Part shown: piece after piece, positions 9,218-17,557 of the stretch
Layout of the letters: each line of letters starts with the position of its first letter
Position numbering within the stretch: the first letter of the stretch is position 1
Source of the DNA: Aristaeella hokkaidonensis
GTDB taxonomy: Bacteria; Bacillota; Clostridia; Christensenellales; Aristaeellaceae
DNA length: 64,000 nt
Reading direction: 5' to 3'
Assembly (NCBI RefSeq): GCF_018128945.1
Contig: NZ_CP068393.1
Location: 1,922,001 to 1,986,000 of the forward strand
Translations under genes and position numbers: made by a program
Notes under the pieces: generated by a model
Seen by the model: only the letters and a program-made list of their open reading frames with translations
Database searches by the model: none
What the model was told of the DNA's origin: nothing

Positions 9218-9242
9218 CTCATTTCAGGCTGGAAATGTTTTC

Positions 9243-10121
9243 TTAGTTCTTGGCCGGCACAACGTGCTTGCTCTCGTCAAAGTGTTCCGCCTTGGTGGTT
9301 CCCCGGTCGGAAACTTCCAGGCTGAACTTGCCTTCCAGCGTATGCTCTCCGTCCTTGTTGGTGGTCAGCTTCACGCTGGCGCTGCCCTCGGCGGCTTCCA
9401 GTTCGCCCTTGTCGTTTACCTTCAGGGTCATTTCCGCGTTCTGAATGCTCATGGACTGGGTCGTCGCAAGCACGCCCCGGGCAATGGAGACATAGTCGCC
9501 GATCTTGCCCGTCTGGTTCTTGTATTCGTCACTGTTCATCCTGAGGAAACGGTCACCGGTGAACTGCATCAGCAGCATCAGTCCGGTGTTCAGGAGCTCT
9601 GTGGAGTTTCCGTTCAGCTTCAGGTGAATGGTCTTTCCGCCGTTTTCAGCTGTACCCACGGTCACCTCTGCGAATGCGTCAGCCATATTGGCCAGCATAC
9701 GGAAAGCATTGATCACCAGGTCAGTCCGGGAAGAGGCACGCAGGATCGTGTTGTTTTTGATGCTTCCGGCGGTCTTGTAGGTGCCGGGATAAACGACTTC
9801 CACAACACGGACAGCGCCGTCATCATCAAAGATGGTATAACCGCTGTTCTTAACAGATCCGTCCTTCTTCGGGCTCTTCACCTTCAGGTCGCAGCAGGCG
9901 TCGTATCCTTCCTGCTGGTAAACGCCGTCTATCGTCTTGAACCAGTTTCCGTCAAAAGAGAACTCCATATTACCCTTCAGGGTCACGTTGTCGGTGTTGA
10001 ACAGCAGCTTGTCGCAGTCATCAACAACCTGCAGCAGAACATTGTTTTCTTCAGCCAGGGCGGCAGCCGCCAGCGTAAAAATCATAATCAGTGCCGTTAC
10101 CAGTGTTAAAAGTCTTTTCAT
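9243..10121 (-). CDS. Secreted protein of unknown function
   Basis: 292-aa exported protein. Start at ATG 10121, which follows gaaggaggt at ideal distance. Residues 1-23 are a signal peptide with an A-L-A cleavage site and no lipobox. The rest is soluble, rich in short beta-type stretches and lysines, with a Cys-Cys pair near residue 75. I recognise no domain. A long predicted beta sandwich similar to the lipid-binding lipoprotein folds would fit the alternating pattern, but this is speculation. It is downstream of, and on the same strand as, the esterase-like gene at 10289, from which it is separated by a terminator, so it is probably transcribed alone. Confidence 0.75.
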   Translation of the reverse strand: MKRLLTLVTALIMIFTLAAAALAEENNVLLQVVDDCDKLLFNTDNVTLKGNMEFSFDGNWFKTIDGVYQQEGYDACCDLKVKSPKKDGSVKNSGYTIFDDDGAVRVVEVVYPGTYKTAGSIKNNTILRASSRTDLVINAFRMLANMADAFAEVTVGTAENGGKTIHLKLNGNSTELLNTGLMLLMQFTGDRFLRMNSDEYKNQTGKIGDYVSIARGVLATTQSMSIQNAEMTLKVNDKGELEAAEGSASVKLTTNKDGEHTLEGKFSLEVSDRGTTKAEHFDESKHVVPAKN

Positions 10122-10210
10122 TTTCGTTTTACCTCCTTCTGTATGCCCCAAAAAGGGGCGTACATATAAATAGACGAATCCGTGTATGGTTTTGTTTCGC
10201 CCCGAATGGG

Positions 10211-10238
10211 AAAAAAAGAACCGCCATTCAGGCGGTTC
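10211..10238 (-). terminator. Terminator of the DUF3887 hydrolase gene
   Basis: Arms GAACCGCC and GGCGGTTC with a 5-base loop, followed on the minus strand by seven T residues. Confidence 0.8.
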
Positions 10239-10288
10239 CTTTATATAAGCATTGATTTCTTTGGGCTCAGCAGGGTTTCCGGCGGGGT

Positions 10289-11632
10289 TTATTTTTTCTC
10301 TTCCAGGATAAATTCCGCAATATCGCCGATGACCTTTTCATCCACTTTTGCGGCTTTCGCATAGTTCGCGGACACGTCATTCATCACGCCGGGGGTCATG
10401 GTATGGATCAGTCCGGGATAGGAAATCATGGTCCAGTTTTCCTTGTCCCCGAAGGCTTCCTTCCAGATTTCGAAGTCCTTCATCGTCACCTGCCAGTCCT
10501 CTTCACCCTGAAGCACCAGGACCGGCGCTGTGATCTCCTCCGCCATCTTCAGCTGGTCATATTCCGCCAGCCACTTCCAGTACGGCGCGTAAGCACCCTG
10601 AATGGCATCGCTGTCTGCCAGCGTGTCCAGGTCGTTCAGCCTGTCCAGTTCGCTGAGAATGTCCTCCTTGTTCATCCCGGCCTGCTCCATAACCTCCGGC
10701 TGCGTAGAGAACATGAACTCATACTGTTCCCGGAACAGCTCGTCCAGCTTCCTGGGGGAGCCCGCCATCATCACATATCCGCAGGCGGCCGCAGGCTGCT
10801 CTTTCAGCACCTTGTCAATCATCGGAATCGCGATGCCGCCCAGGCTGTGTCCCAGCACATAGATCCTTTCCGGATCAATCTTTTCCTGCTGTGCCAGCAT
10901 CTGTACCGCCGCCACTGCGTCGTCCACCGTTTCTTCCATCAGCGTCAGCTGATAGTTATCAGCCAGCTCTGCCTTGTAGGTATAAGTCCGCTTGTCGTAG
11001 CGGTAGACCGCCACTCCCTTCGCGGCCAGGCCTTCCGCCAGGTCTTTGAAGGGCCTCACATAGCCGATGCTCTCATCCATGTCGTTGGGGCCGGAGCCGT
11101 GCACCAGCACAATCACCGGGAACGGGCCGTCTCCGGCCGGCAGGGTCAGGCTGCCCGGCAGCTCGCCCAGTTCGGGAACCGGCAGGTTCAGCTCAACGCC
11201 GACCAGGTCGCTTCCTTCCTGTTTACCGGAAAAGATGCTTGTCTGTACACCCGCAACCGCGCCATCCAGTGTTACCAGGACAATATCCACAGACGTCGTG
11301 GAGAAAATGCAGGGAATATAGAAAAACTGATAGCCCTGGATTTCCTTCTGATAAGCCGGCTGGATTTCTTTGACCTCGCCGATGGAAGTAATTTGCATCG
11401 CAACCGCCTTCATACCGCCGGCCGCTTCCAGCGCGGTTTTCAGTTCAGGCATCAACTCCCAGGCGCTGTCCAGTTCCTCCGGATGCTCTCCGAAGAGCGT
11501 CTGGATCCATTCATCCGCGTCCGCGGGCGTTTCGATCTTCCGCGCTTCCTGCTCCGCGAAAGCCATTCCGCAGGCTGTCAGCGTCATCACCAGCGCCAGC
11601 AGCGCAGCCAGCATTTTGCTCATTTTCCTCAT
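10289..11632 (-). CDS. Exported alpha/beta hydrolase with N-terminal DUF3887-like domain
   Basis: 447 aa. The N-terminus is a signal peptide; LTAC at about residues 18-21 could serve as a lipobox, while A-F-A a few residues on could be a signal peptidase I site, so lipoprotein or secreted form is undecided. Residues 30-135 resemble DUF3887. The catalytic alpha/beta-hydrolase domain follows: oxyanion HGSGPNDMD, nucleophile in LGHSLGG, an acid in the LQGEEDWQV region and a late His in GLIHTMTP. It is likely an extracytoplasmic esterase acting on small acyl or lipid substrates. The start follows ggggaggag. It is monocistronic between its own terminator and a long upstream gap. Confidence 0.85.
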   Translation of the reverse strand: MRKMSKMLAALLALVMTLTACGMAFAEQEARKIETPADADEWIQTLFGEHPEELDSAWELMPELKTALEAAGGMKAVAMQITSIGEVKEIQPAYQKEIQGYQFFYIPCIFSTTSVDIVLVTLDGAVAGVQTSIFSGKQEGSDLVGVELNLPVPELGELPGSLTLPAGDGPFPVIVLVHGSGPNDMDESIGYVRPFKDLAEGLAAKGVAVYRYDKRTYTYKAELADNYQLTLMEETVDDAVAAVQMLAQQEKIDPERIYVLGHSLGGIAIPMIDKVLKEQPAAACGYVMMAGSPRKLDELFREQYEFMFSTQPEVMEQAGMNKEDILSELDRLNDLDTLADSDAIQGAYAPYWKWLAEYDQLKMAEEITAPVLVLQGEEDWQVTMKDFEIWKEAFGDKENWTMISYPGLIHTMTPGVMNDVSANYAKAAKVDEKVIGDIAEFILEEKK

Positions 11633-11920
11633 TCGGTTTCTCCTCCCCGGGTTCCATACCGGAACCGTTTTATATATGATTGCTTTATTGGACTGTGATG
11701 TGCTCTGTATACATCGTGAACACTATACCATACTTGGCCCGTCGTAAAAAGGATAAATCAGATAAGATAGCCTTTTTTATTTTGCTGTTTCAGAGTAAAT
11801 AGATCTCCAACCTCAGGTTGGAAAAAAGAGCAGGATTTCAACAACTGCGTTATTGTTTTCCCGCATTTTCAAAGCTACAATTTAAACACCGGCCGGAATA
11901 AAAGATACGGAGTGACTGAT
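11633..11920. other. Intergenic region with a palindrome
   Basis: 288 bases between divergent genes. Contains an inverted repeat CCAACC/GGTTGG with a 3-base centre at 11807-11821 and the XRE promoter at 11853-11881. No gene is seen. Confidence 0.6.
11853..11881 (+). promoter_or_regulatory. Promoter of the XRE regulator gene
   Basis: TTGTTT (11853-11858), 17-bp spacer, TACAAT (11876-11881). The CCAACC palindrome at 11807-11821 lies about 30 bp upstream and could be its operator. Confidence 0.6.
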
Positions 11921-12685
11921 ATGGCACAGATTCAACTGAATGAACAGATTGCCTTCCTGCGGCGTCAGAAAGGCCTCACCCAGGAAGCCCTGGCGCAGCA
12001 GCTGGGCGTCACCAACCAGACCGTCTCCAAATGGGAGTCGGGCCAGTGCTGCCCGGATATCCAGCTGCTGCCTGTCCTTGCGGATCTCTTTGGCATATCC
12101 GTCGATGAACTCATGGGTCATACTCCTTCCGGCAGCCTGGATTCCCTCTGTCTCGGCCTGAAGTCATATTTTACAAATCTCCCGGAAGGGCAGAGCTTTG
12201 AGGATGCCTACCGCCTGGCTGCCCAGCTGCATGAGATCGTCATGACCGACGGCTATAAGAAGCGCCTGCCCTGGAGCGAGAAGAACTATGCGGAGGAAAA
12301 CATGACCCGCTGGGGGCTTTCCGCCTGCAGCGAGGCTCCCGGAAACACCCTGCGCAGCGGCAACGTCCTCCTTTTCACCCGGAACGACGCGTACCAAAGC
12401 CCGAAGGCAGCGGAACTCCGCGCCATACAGGCCGCCCTGAAGATGCTCTCCGACCGGAAAGCGCTGAAGGTGTTTTTTGCCCTTCAGGATCTTACCGTCA
12501 GGGATCCTGACCTGTATGTCACCGCAGACGGGATTGCGGCAAAGGCAAAACTGGATATAGACGAAACAGAAGAAATCCTGTCAGACCTTCCTGTCACGGT
12601 ACTGGAAGACGGAGTCACGGAAAAATACCGCATTGAGGGCAGCGCCGCCTGGCTGGCGGACGTCATCAGGCTGGTCAGGCTGTAA
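11921..12685 (+). CDS. XRE-family transcriptional regulator
   Basis: 254 aa. Residues 1-65 are a Cro/C1-type helix-turn-helix: IAFLRRQKGLTQEALAQQLG, VTNQTVSKWESG and the family ending DLFGISVDELMG. The C-terminal part (about 75-250) has no domain I recognise; a predicted winged-helix-like segment near 180-250 contains a second conserved-looking block (LYVTADGIAAKAKLDIDETEEILSDL split by helices). Start at ATG 11921 because ggag is 8 bases upstream; an upstream GTG overlaps that site. Targets are unknown. Monocistronic, with its own promoter and terminator. Confidence 0.88.
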   Translation: MAQIQLNEQIAFLRRQKGLTQEALAQQLGVTNQTVSKWESGQCCPDIQLLPVLADLFGISVDELMGHTPSGSLDSLCLGLKSYFTNLPEGQSFEDAYRLAAQLHEIVMTDGYKKRLPWSEKNYAEENMTRWGLSACSEAPGNTLRSGNVLLFTRNDAYQSPKAAELRAIQAALKMLSDRKALKVFFALQDLTVRDPDLYVTADGIAAKAKLDIDETEEILSDLPVTVLEDGVTEKYRIEGSAAWLADVIRLVRL

Positions 12686-12697
12686 GGATACAGAAAA

Positions 12698-12723
12698 GGC
12701 GGAGCTTTCGCTCCGTCTTTTTC
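12698..12723 (+). terminator. Terminator of the XRE gene
   Basis: Arms GGCGGAGC and GCTCCGTC (one G-T pair), TTTC loop, then five T residues. Confidence 0.8.
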
Positions 12724-12742
12724 ATGCCAAAGACTATACAGA

Positions 12743-12772
12743 AGCCCTGCCGTCTGTCTCCCGGCAGGGCTT
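12743..12772 (-). terminator. GC-rich hairpin after the sigma-factor gene
   Basis: Arms AGCCCTGCCG and CGGCAGGGCT, 30-60 bases past the sigma-factor stop. The U-tract is poor, so a weak terminator at best. Confidence 0.4.
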
Positions 12773-12801
12773 CCAATGGAAAGGAGGATATATCCCGGAT
12801 G

Positions 12802-13308
12802 TCAGGCGATCATTTGCCTGGCTTTCTCCAGTCTTCTGAATATGGTAGCCGCGCTGGTCTGCATGCATTCCGCCGCTTCGCGGATCGTCATTCCCTGCAT
12901 GGATACCAGCAGGAGCACCTGGCGGTATTTCTCCGGCAGGTTCATCACGTCCATAATCAGCTCCCGGTCTTCTTCCGGAGCATTTCCAAGTTTTTTCAGG
13001 TCTTCGGGGGAAATCAGTCTGCTTTCATGCTTGTACCAGCTTCTTTTGAGGTAATCCCGGCAGGTGTTTCCTGCAATCCGGGTAATCCATGTACGGGCAG
13101 AGCATCCGTTTTTCGCTTCAAAACGGCCAATACTCCGCCAGGCCTTCAGGAATGTCTCCTGGGTAGCGTCTTCCGCATCTGTCCGGTTGCCCAGCATCAT
13201 AAAGCAATAGCGCAGGATTTCTGTGCCATAGGCGTCATACCATGCGGAAAGAACAGATTCATTGTTTGCGCAGGCCCCTGCCTGCCGTCCTCCGCGTATG
13301 ATTTCCAT
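12802..13308 (-). CDS. ECF-type RNA polymerase sigma factor
   Basis: 168-aa group 4 sigma factor. Region 2 (about 20-85) includes DAEDATQETFLKAWRSI and the aromatic/basic -10 recognition stretch (TWITRIAGNTCRDYLKR). Region 4 (about 110-165) includes LPEKYRQVLLLVSMQGMTIREAAE with the helix-turn-helix. The ATG at 13308 follows an aaggaggg site. Most ECF genes are followed by an anti-sigma gene; here transcription meets a hairpin and then the oppositely oriented XRE gene, so no partner is adjacent. A palindrome (CTTACG, four T, CGTAAG) lies 60 bp upstream at 13369-13384. Confidence 0.92.
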   Translation of the reverse strand: MEIIRGGRQAGACANNESVLSAWYDAYGTEILRYCFMMLGNRTDAEDATQETFLKAWRSIGRFEAKNGCSARTWITRIAGNTCRDYLKRSWYKHESRLISPEDLKKLGNAPEEDRELIMDVMNLPEKYRQVLLLVSMQGMTIREAAECMQTSAATIFRRLEKARQMIA

Positions 13309-13368
13309 GAGTCATCCCTCCTTGGCTATAAGCATATCAGGCCAACCTTACTTTCAGGTGACTTCTGC

Positions 13369-13384
13369 CTTACGTTTTCGTAAG
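13369..13384. promoter_or_regulatory. Palindrome upstream of the ECF sigma gene
   Basis: Perfect inverted repeat CTTACG / CGTAAG around four T residues, between the sigma gene start and the terminator of the CARF gene. Possible operator. Confidence 0.35.
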
Positions 13385-13390
13385 CTATGT

Positions 13391-13432
13391 AAAAAAGCCC
13401 CGGAATCACCATCTCGGCGATTCCGGGGCTTC
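13391..13432 (-). terminator. Terminator of the CARF-nuclease gene
   Basis: 13-bp arms AAGCCCCGGAATC and GATTCCGGGGCTT, followed on the minus strand by a T-run. Confidence 0.85.
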
Positions 13433-13481
13433 CTGTGTTGCACCAGATTGTTACAGGAACTGCTTCATGTATTGTGTCCTT

Positions 13482-13508
13482 TTAATTCTGAATTCTGATT
13501 TCTGAATT
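13482..13508. repeat. AATTCTGAATT-type intergenic repeat
   Basis: AATTCTGAATTCTGATTTCTGAATT-like units, directly abutting the stop codon of the CARF gene (described by unit, same family as 2487-2514). Confidence 0.65.
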
Positions 13509-14679
13509 ACTTCATCAGGCTTCTGATGCTCTCCGCCACATTGCCTTCCTGCAGGTCGTTCAGGTCGATGATCCGGATATTCAGTTCCGCCGCCCGGTTC
13601 CGTGCAGATGCCCCGGCAGGTTCGGCGGTCACAATGGCGGCCCGGGCAATCTGCCCGCCGAAGCGGTCCCGCAGGACTGCCAGTTCGTTCAGGGCTTCAG
13701 TCCGGATCATGCAGGTCTTGCAGCTGATAAACACCGGGGTAATCCCCTGGGTGCACATCACGTCCAGTTCGTTGGAGACTGCGTGATCCTTTTCATCCCC
13801 GTTCCAGTCCACAACGGCACTGGTCCGCACGTCGTTGAATATACCGGTATCCAGGCAGGCTTTATAGATATACAGTTCCAGCACGCTGCCCACGTCCCGC
13901 AGCCAGGCGCGGACCTGCGGATCCCGGAAATAGAATTCCACGCTTTCCTCCGGCACAATCTTGAGTCCGGAGATCATCCGGATCTTTTCCAAATCCCGCA
14001 GGGCTTCCTCCGGAGCTGTCAGCCGGGCACCCTGTTCTCCTTTGACAGTATAGTCACCCTGCACGCTCAGCGAATAGGTTCCGTCCTCCCGCGCCGGCGA
14101 AATCCGCTGGATATACGTTACGATCCTGTCCCACTGGCGGCGGTATTTCAGGAAAACGGCAAAGAACGGATCAATATCCTCCATGTACCGGGACAGAATA
14201 CTGTTATCCACCCGGCCTTTGCGCATGGATCCGCCGGCCATCAGGAAACAGTCCTCCACCGAGAAGGAGATATCGCAGACAAAGCCGTGCATGGACGGCG
14301 CGTTCTGGATGCTGTAAAACTTATTCATCGTACGGCTGTAAGTCACCACGGGAATCGCTGCTTCCGAGCAGGCAAACCCGGCCGCGAACAGCACCGCGTC
14401 CGTGCCTCCCGTGATATCCATCACCGCGTCCGGATGCTCCTTCAGCACAGACCGGAACAACGCCAGGATCTTCTCCGTATCGTAGATATTCACATACAGG
14501 AACTCCATCGCGGCCTCGATCCCGCGATGGTCAAAGTAATCCTTCAGCTGCCTCTGGGCATGTTCCGGCGTTCCCTCCGGGCAGACGTAGATCACCTTGT
14601 CCGGATGAAAGATCTCCACGCCCAGCACATTCTCCAGCGGGCGCTCGTCATACAGTTCAACCAGCGTTTTTACTTCCAT
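13507..14679 (-). CDS. CARF-domain DUF1887 nuclease (Card1/Can2-like), orphan
   Basis: 390 aa. The N-terminal half looks like the CARF sensor of DUF1887 proteins: it opens KTLVELYDERPLENV, has VIYVCPEGT after the first strand, and DAVMDITGGTDAVLFAAG with the ligand-loop pattern near residue 100. The C-terminal half carries a PD-(D/E)xK-type nuclease core: a conserved acidic position in SNELDVMCTQG followed by FISCKT, near residues 305-325. Card1/Can2 enzymes are cyclic-oligoadenylate-activated nucleases of type III CRISPR systems. Here no cas gene or repeat array is present. Start at ATG 14679, where the CARF strand begins; an aggagaa site lies upstream. Monocistronic between its terminator and the ABC operon's terminator. 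Confidence 0.85.
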   Translation of the reverse strand: MEVKTLVELYDERPLENVLGVEIFHPDKVIYVCPEGTPEHAQRQLKDYFDHRGIEAAMEFLYVNIYDTEKILALFRSVLKEHPDAVMDITGGTDAVLFAAGFACSEAAIPVVTYSRTMNKFYSIQNAPSMHGFVCDISFSVEDCFLMAGGSMRKGRVDNSILSRYMEDIDPFFAVFLKYRRQWDRIVTYIQRISPAREDGTYSLSVQGDYTVKGEQGARLTAPEEALRDLEKIRMISGLKIVPEESVEFYFRDPQVRAWLRDVGSVLELYIYKACLDTGIFNDVRTSAVVDWNGDEKDHAVSNELDVMCTQGITPVFISCKTCMIRTEALNELAVLRDRFGGQIARAAIVTAEPAGASARNRAAELNIRIIDLNDLQEGNVAESIRSLMK

Positions 14680-14814
14680 CTGTGATGCCTTTCTCCTGTC
14701 CGGATCTACTGTCTCAATAACAGCTTCGGTCTGTCTGGATTGTAGCATACGCCGGGAACGCCCGCAAGAAGCTTGCCATCCTCCGAAAACCCTGACCCTT
14801 CATTGTTCTATAAC

Positions 14815-14843
14815 AAAAAGCAGCGGAGCTTCCGCCCCGCTGC
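14815..14843 (-). terminator. Terminator of the ABC-LytTR operon
   Basis: Arms GCAGCGG and CCGCTGC, followed on the minus strand by five T residues. Confidence 0.75.
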
Positions 14844-14847
14844 CCCG

Positions 14848-15330
14848 TTATTCTTCTGTTTTTCTTTTCTTGAATTCTTCCAGCGCTTCCTGCAGTTTAT
14901 TGTTCTCCGTTATTTCCTTGGTTCTGGTCAGTATTGTGGTAATGACCATCGCCACAGCGAAGAATATGCCGAAGACAATCCAGGCGCTGGCGGCGTCTGC
15001 CGGGAACCATTTCCACAGGCGGCTCATCACGAACACGCCCAGTACGATCACGAAGAAATAGAGGGTCTTTCTCAGGAAAACGCTCATGTTTTTGATCCAT
15101 CGGTCCGTCATGAACACGTCCTTCACCACGACGGAAAACACCGCGAGCAGGAGGAACTGCATCAGGGTTTCAAGCGAAATCCCGCTTTTCCCGAGGCTGA
15201 ATATGGGGGATACTTTCGCTCCCAGATCGCCCATCAGCCAGCTCATTGCGCACAGAGTCACCACGCCCCCGGCGAAGCTTGCCATAATTTCTTTCACAAG
15301 CCAGTTGAGGTATTTGATTTTTTCTTTCAT
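14848..15330 (-). CDS. DUF3021 family membrane protein
   Basis: 160-aa membrane protein with four hydrophobic segments (roughly 12-32, 55-75, 87-108, 118-140) and a charged, Lys/Glu-rich tail. This layout and its position one base after a LytTR regulator gene match DUF3021 proteins, which commonly accompany small LytTR regulators and are thought to modulate them at the membrane. Last gene of a four-gene operon. The molecular role is unproven for the family. Confidence 0.8.
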   Translation of the reverse strand: MKEKIKYLNWLVKEIMASFAGGVVTLCAMSWLMGDLGAKVSPIFSLGKSGISLETLMQFLLLAVFSVVVKDVFMTDRWIKNMSVFLRKTLYFFVIVLGVFVMSRLWKWFPADAASAWIVFGIFFAVAMVITTILTRTKEITENNKLQEALEEFKKRKTEE

Positions 15331-15331
15331 C

Positions 15332-15772
15332 TTACCTCACCCCCAGCTTCTGGCGCAGCTCGTCCGAGTACATGCGGGAAACCATAATCTGTTCTCCGTT
15401 TTGCAGGGTCAGCCTGATTTTCCGGTTGATGTCCGCTTTCAGGCTCTTGATCATCCTCAGGTTCACAATCGTCTGTTTGCTGACCCTCAGGAAGTCCCTT
15501 TCAAGAAGCTGTTCCTCCACCTCGTACAGTTTCAGTTCAGACTCATACATCTCCGTCTCTGTGTAGATGAAGGTCTTCCGTTCCACTGCCTCGATATACA
15601 GGATCTTGTTGGCGTCCAGGATGTAGGTTTCCCCGTTCTTTTCCGCGCTGACCTGCATATCGAGCATCCGCATCATCGCGATCAGTTTCTCAATGTCCTG
15701 GCTCAGCCTCGGGGCATGGATCGTTACGGATGTCTCCGGGTATTGGTCGTTGATGTCGATATCTATCTTCAC
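15332..15772 (-). CDS. LytTR-family DNA-binding regulator
   Basis: 146 aa with no receiver domain. Residues 1-40 are a short N-terminal strand-rich segment; residues 45-146 are a LytTR domain with ILYIEAVERKTFIYTE, the central FLRVSKQTIVNLRMIKSL motif and the C-terminal LTLQNGEQIMVSRMYSDELR. Stand-alone LytTR proteins of this size are found with DUF3021 and ABC transporter genes, as here, and probably autoregulate the operon. The stop of the permease gene and this start are contiguous (15773/15772). Confidence 0.9.
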   Translation of the reverse strand: MKIDIDINDQYPETSVTIHAPRLSQDIEKLIAMMRMLDMQVSAEKNGETYILDANKILYIEAVERKTFIYTETEMYESELKLYEVEEQLLERDFLRVSKQTIVNLRMIKSLKADINRKIRLTLQNGEQIMVSRMYSDELRQKLGVR

Positions 15773-16465
15773 TTATTCCAGTCCTTTTTTCCTGAAGGCG
15801 ACAAAGAACATCACCACCGCCAGGATAGCATTCGCTGCCAGGATGACAGCTCCGTCCCATTTTATTTCAGCAAAGGACATAGCGTCAAGCAGGAACCGGG
15901 TCTGCTGGGTGTAAAGGAACCGCGCCACCGCGCCAATTCCTTCATTGAACATGGCAAACATCGGAATGAAGGAAAGGATAATCATCGCCATCGCGCCCAC
16001 AGAACCGGCGGACATCTGGTTCTTTGCGGTGATTCCGATCACGGCGCCGATCACGATGGAGATCAGGAAGCCCACACCCATCACCAGGAAGAAGAAGGGC
16101 ATATCCGCCGCCGGGAAGGAAACAGCAAACAGCACCGAACCAATCATACTGATGATCCACACATAGGCGCCGATGCCCGTCAGGTACTGTCCGGGCTTCA
16201 CGTTGGACATCATCAGCACCCGGAGGGTGTTCTTTTCTTTTTCCTCCGCAATGATGGCTGACATGGCGGTCAGGGGCGCCATGGCCATATACATGGCGGC
16301 AAACATTTTGGTATACATCAGTTCCGGAACGCCTTCCGGTCTGATCACCCGTTCCAGGATAAACGAAACCACCGGCAGCAATATAAGCTGAATCAGGACC
16401 GCCTTGTTCTTGAAGGTATCCTTCATCTGCTTTCTGATCATAATAAGAATATTATTCATGTTCAT
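15773..16465 (-). CDS. ABC-2 type transporter permease
   Basis: 230-aa polytopic membrane protein with six likely helices. The C-terminal half contains a glycine-rich FLVMGVGFLISIVIGAVIG helix pair typical of ABC-2 (drug, lipid or lantibiotic export) permeases. The start overlaps the ATPase gene's stop by 4 bases, so the two proteins form one exporter. Substrate unknown; the LytTR/DUF3021 context suggests an antimicrobial peptide or signalling peptide, as inference only. Confidence 0.88.
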   Translation of the reverse strand: MNMNNILIMIRKQMKDTFKNKAVLIQLILLPVVSFILERVIRPEGVPELMYTKMFAAMYMAMAPLTAMSAIIAEEKEKNTLRVLMMSNVKPGQYLTGIGAYVWIISMIGSVLFAVSFPAADMPFFFLVMGVGFLISIVIGAVIGITAKNQMSAGSVGAMAMIILSFIPMFAMFNEGIGAVARFLYTQQTRFLLDAMSFAEIKWDGAVILAANAILAVVMFFVAFRKKGLE

Positions 16466-17307
16466 TCTTCCTCCAGTTTTCTTCCGGTCAGTTCCAGGAA
16501 TACGGTTTCCAGCGTCGGCTCAGAGGAGTGAATGGTTTCCACGCGTTCCTCTTCCAGCAGCTTGCTGATCTTCTCTGCGGATTCCTTGCTGTGGGGCAGC
16601 TCCATATCTTCGCCCGTGTTCAGGTGCAGCACAATCCGCTTCTGGTGGTTGAACCGGCGGCAGATTTCATCCGGTGCGCCGCTGTCCACGATCACGCCCT
16701 CATTCAGCAAGGCTACCGTGTCGCAAAGCTTGGCCGCTTCTTCCATGTTGTGGGTCGTAAGGAAGATGGTGCATCCGTGCTTTTTCTTGTCCAGGATGAT
16801 CTTGTGGATCTGCTTCATCGTCATCGGATCCAGGCCGGTGGTCGGCTCGTCCAGGAAGATGATTTCCGGGGAAACCATGAACACCCGGGCCAGCTGCAAC
16901 CGGACCCGCATGCCCTTGGACAGGGCGGAAGCAGGCTTCTTCGCGGAATCCTCCAGACCCACCAGCTTCAGCGTTTCCATGATCTTTTCCTTCGGCGTGC
17001 CGTAGATGTCCGCGAACACCTTCAGGTTGTCGTAGCAGGACAGCCGTTCATATACGCCAAACTGATCCATCATGATACCGATCTTTTTCTTATCCTCGCC
17101 CGAGAGGCGCCTCACGTTCTTCTGGAGGATCATCGCCGATCCCTCGTCAAACGCCAGCTGCCCTGTCAGGATTTTGATCAGTGTCGTTTTTCCGGCGCCA
17201 GAGGGTCCCAGCAGTCCGAAAATCTGTCCATCAGGAATATCGAAACTGATTCCGGACAGGACCTTTTTTTCTGTGTAGGATTTTTCAATTCCAGTGCATT
17301 GAATCAT
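16462..17307 (-). CDS. ABC transporter ATP-binding protein
   Basis: 281-aa nucleotide-binding subunit. Seen: Walker A GPSGAGKTTL near residue 38, Q-loop in MDQFGVYERL, signature ALSKGMRVRLQLAR near 133, Walker B IIFLDEPTTGLDP near 155 and the H-loop TTHNMEEA. The C-terminal 60 residues are an extension common in ABC-2 exporters (DrrA/CcmA-like). First gene of the operon ATPase-permease-LytTR-DUF3021. The start follows gggaggtacgac, and a promoter is seen at 17340-17368. Confidence 0.95.
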   Translation of the reverse strand: MIQCTGIEKSYTEKKVLSGISFDIPDGQIFGLLGPSGAGKTTLIKILTGQLAFDEGSAMILQKNVRRLSGEDKKKIGIMMDQFGVYERLSCYDNLKVFADIYGTPKEKIMETLKLVGLEDSAKKPASALSKGMRVRLQLARVFMVSPEIIFLDEPTTGLDPMTMKQIHKIILDKKKHGCTIFLTTHNMEEAAKLCDTVALLNEGVIVDSGAPDEICRRFNHQKRIVLHLNTGEDMELPHSKESAEKISKLLEEERVETIHSSEPTLETVFLELTGRKLEEE

Positions 17308-17339
17308 GTCGTACCTCCCGTAATGCTTTTGCGGGGCAT

Positions 17340-17368
17340 ACAGTAACAGAAGGACCCGAGAGGTTCAA
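17340..17368 (-). promoter_or_regulatory. Promoter of the ABC-LytTR operon
   Basis: Minus strand TTGAAC (17363-17368), 17-bp spacer, TACTGT (17340-17345). Confidence 0.5.
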
Positions 17369-17506
17369 GATGCCCGGACGTATGTTGCCGGTTTCTGTGC
17401 ATGAGATGCCGGATTCGGTCATCAAAAAACGGCTGCCTTTCCCCTGTCCCTGAAAAACATAATTAATGCAAAGGGTTATCATTCCATTACGTCGAATTGA
17501 TATTCC

Positions 17507-17540
17507 AGCTTTCTGAGAAGAAAGCTTATTCTTGAAGAAT
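17507..17540 (+). other. Two consecutive hairpins in the buk leader
   Basis: AGCTTTCT/AGAAAGCT with a GAGA loop (17507-17526), then ATTCTT/AAGAAT around one G (17528-17540), ending 17 bases before the ATG. The ribosome-binding site of buk is weak, so these could modulate translation or bind a regulator. A Rex-type redox site is not seen. Confidence 0.45.
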
Positions 17541-17557
17541 AGCGTTGGGTTATAGTT

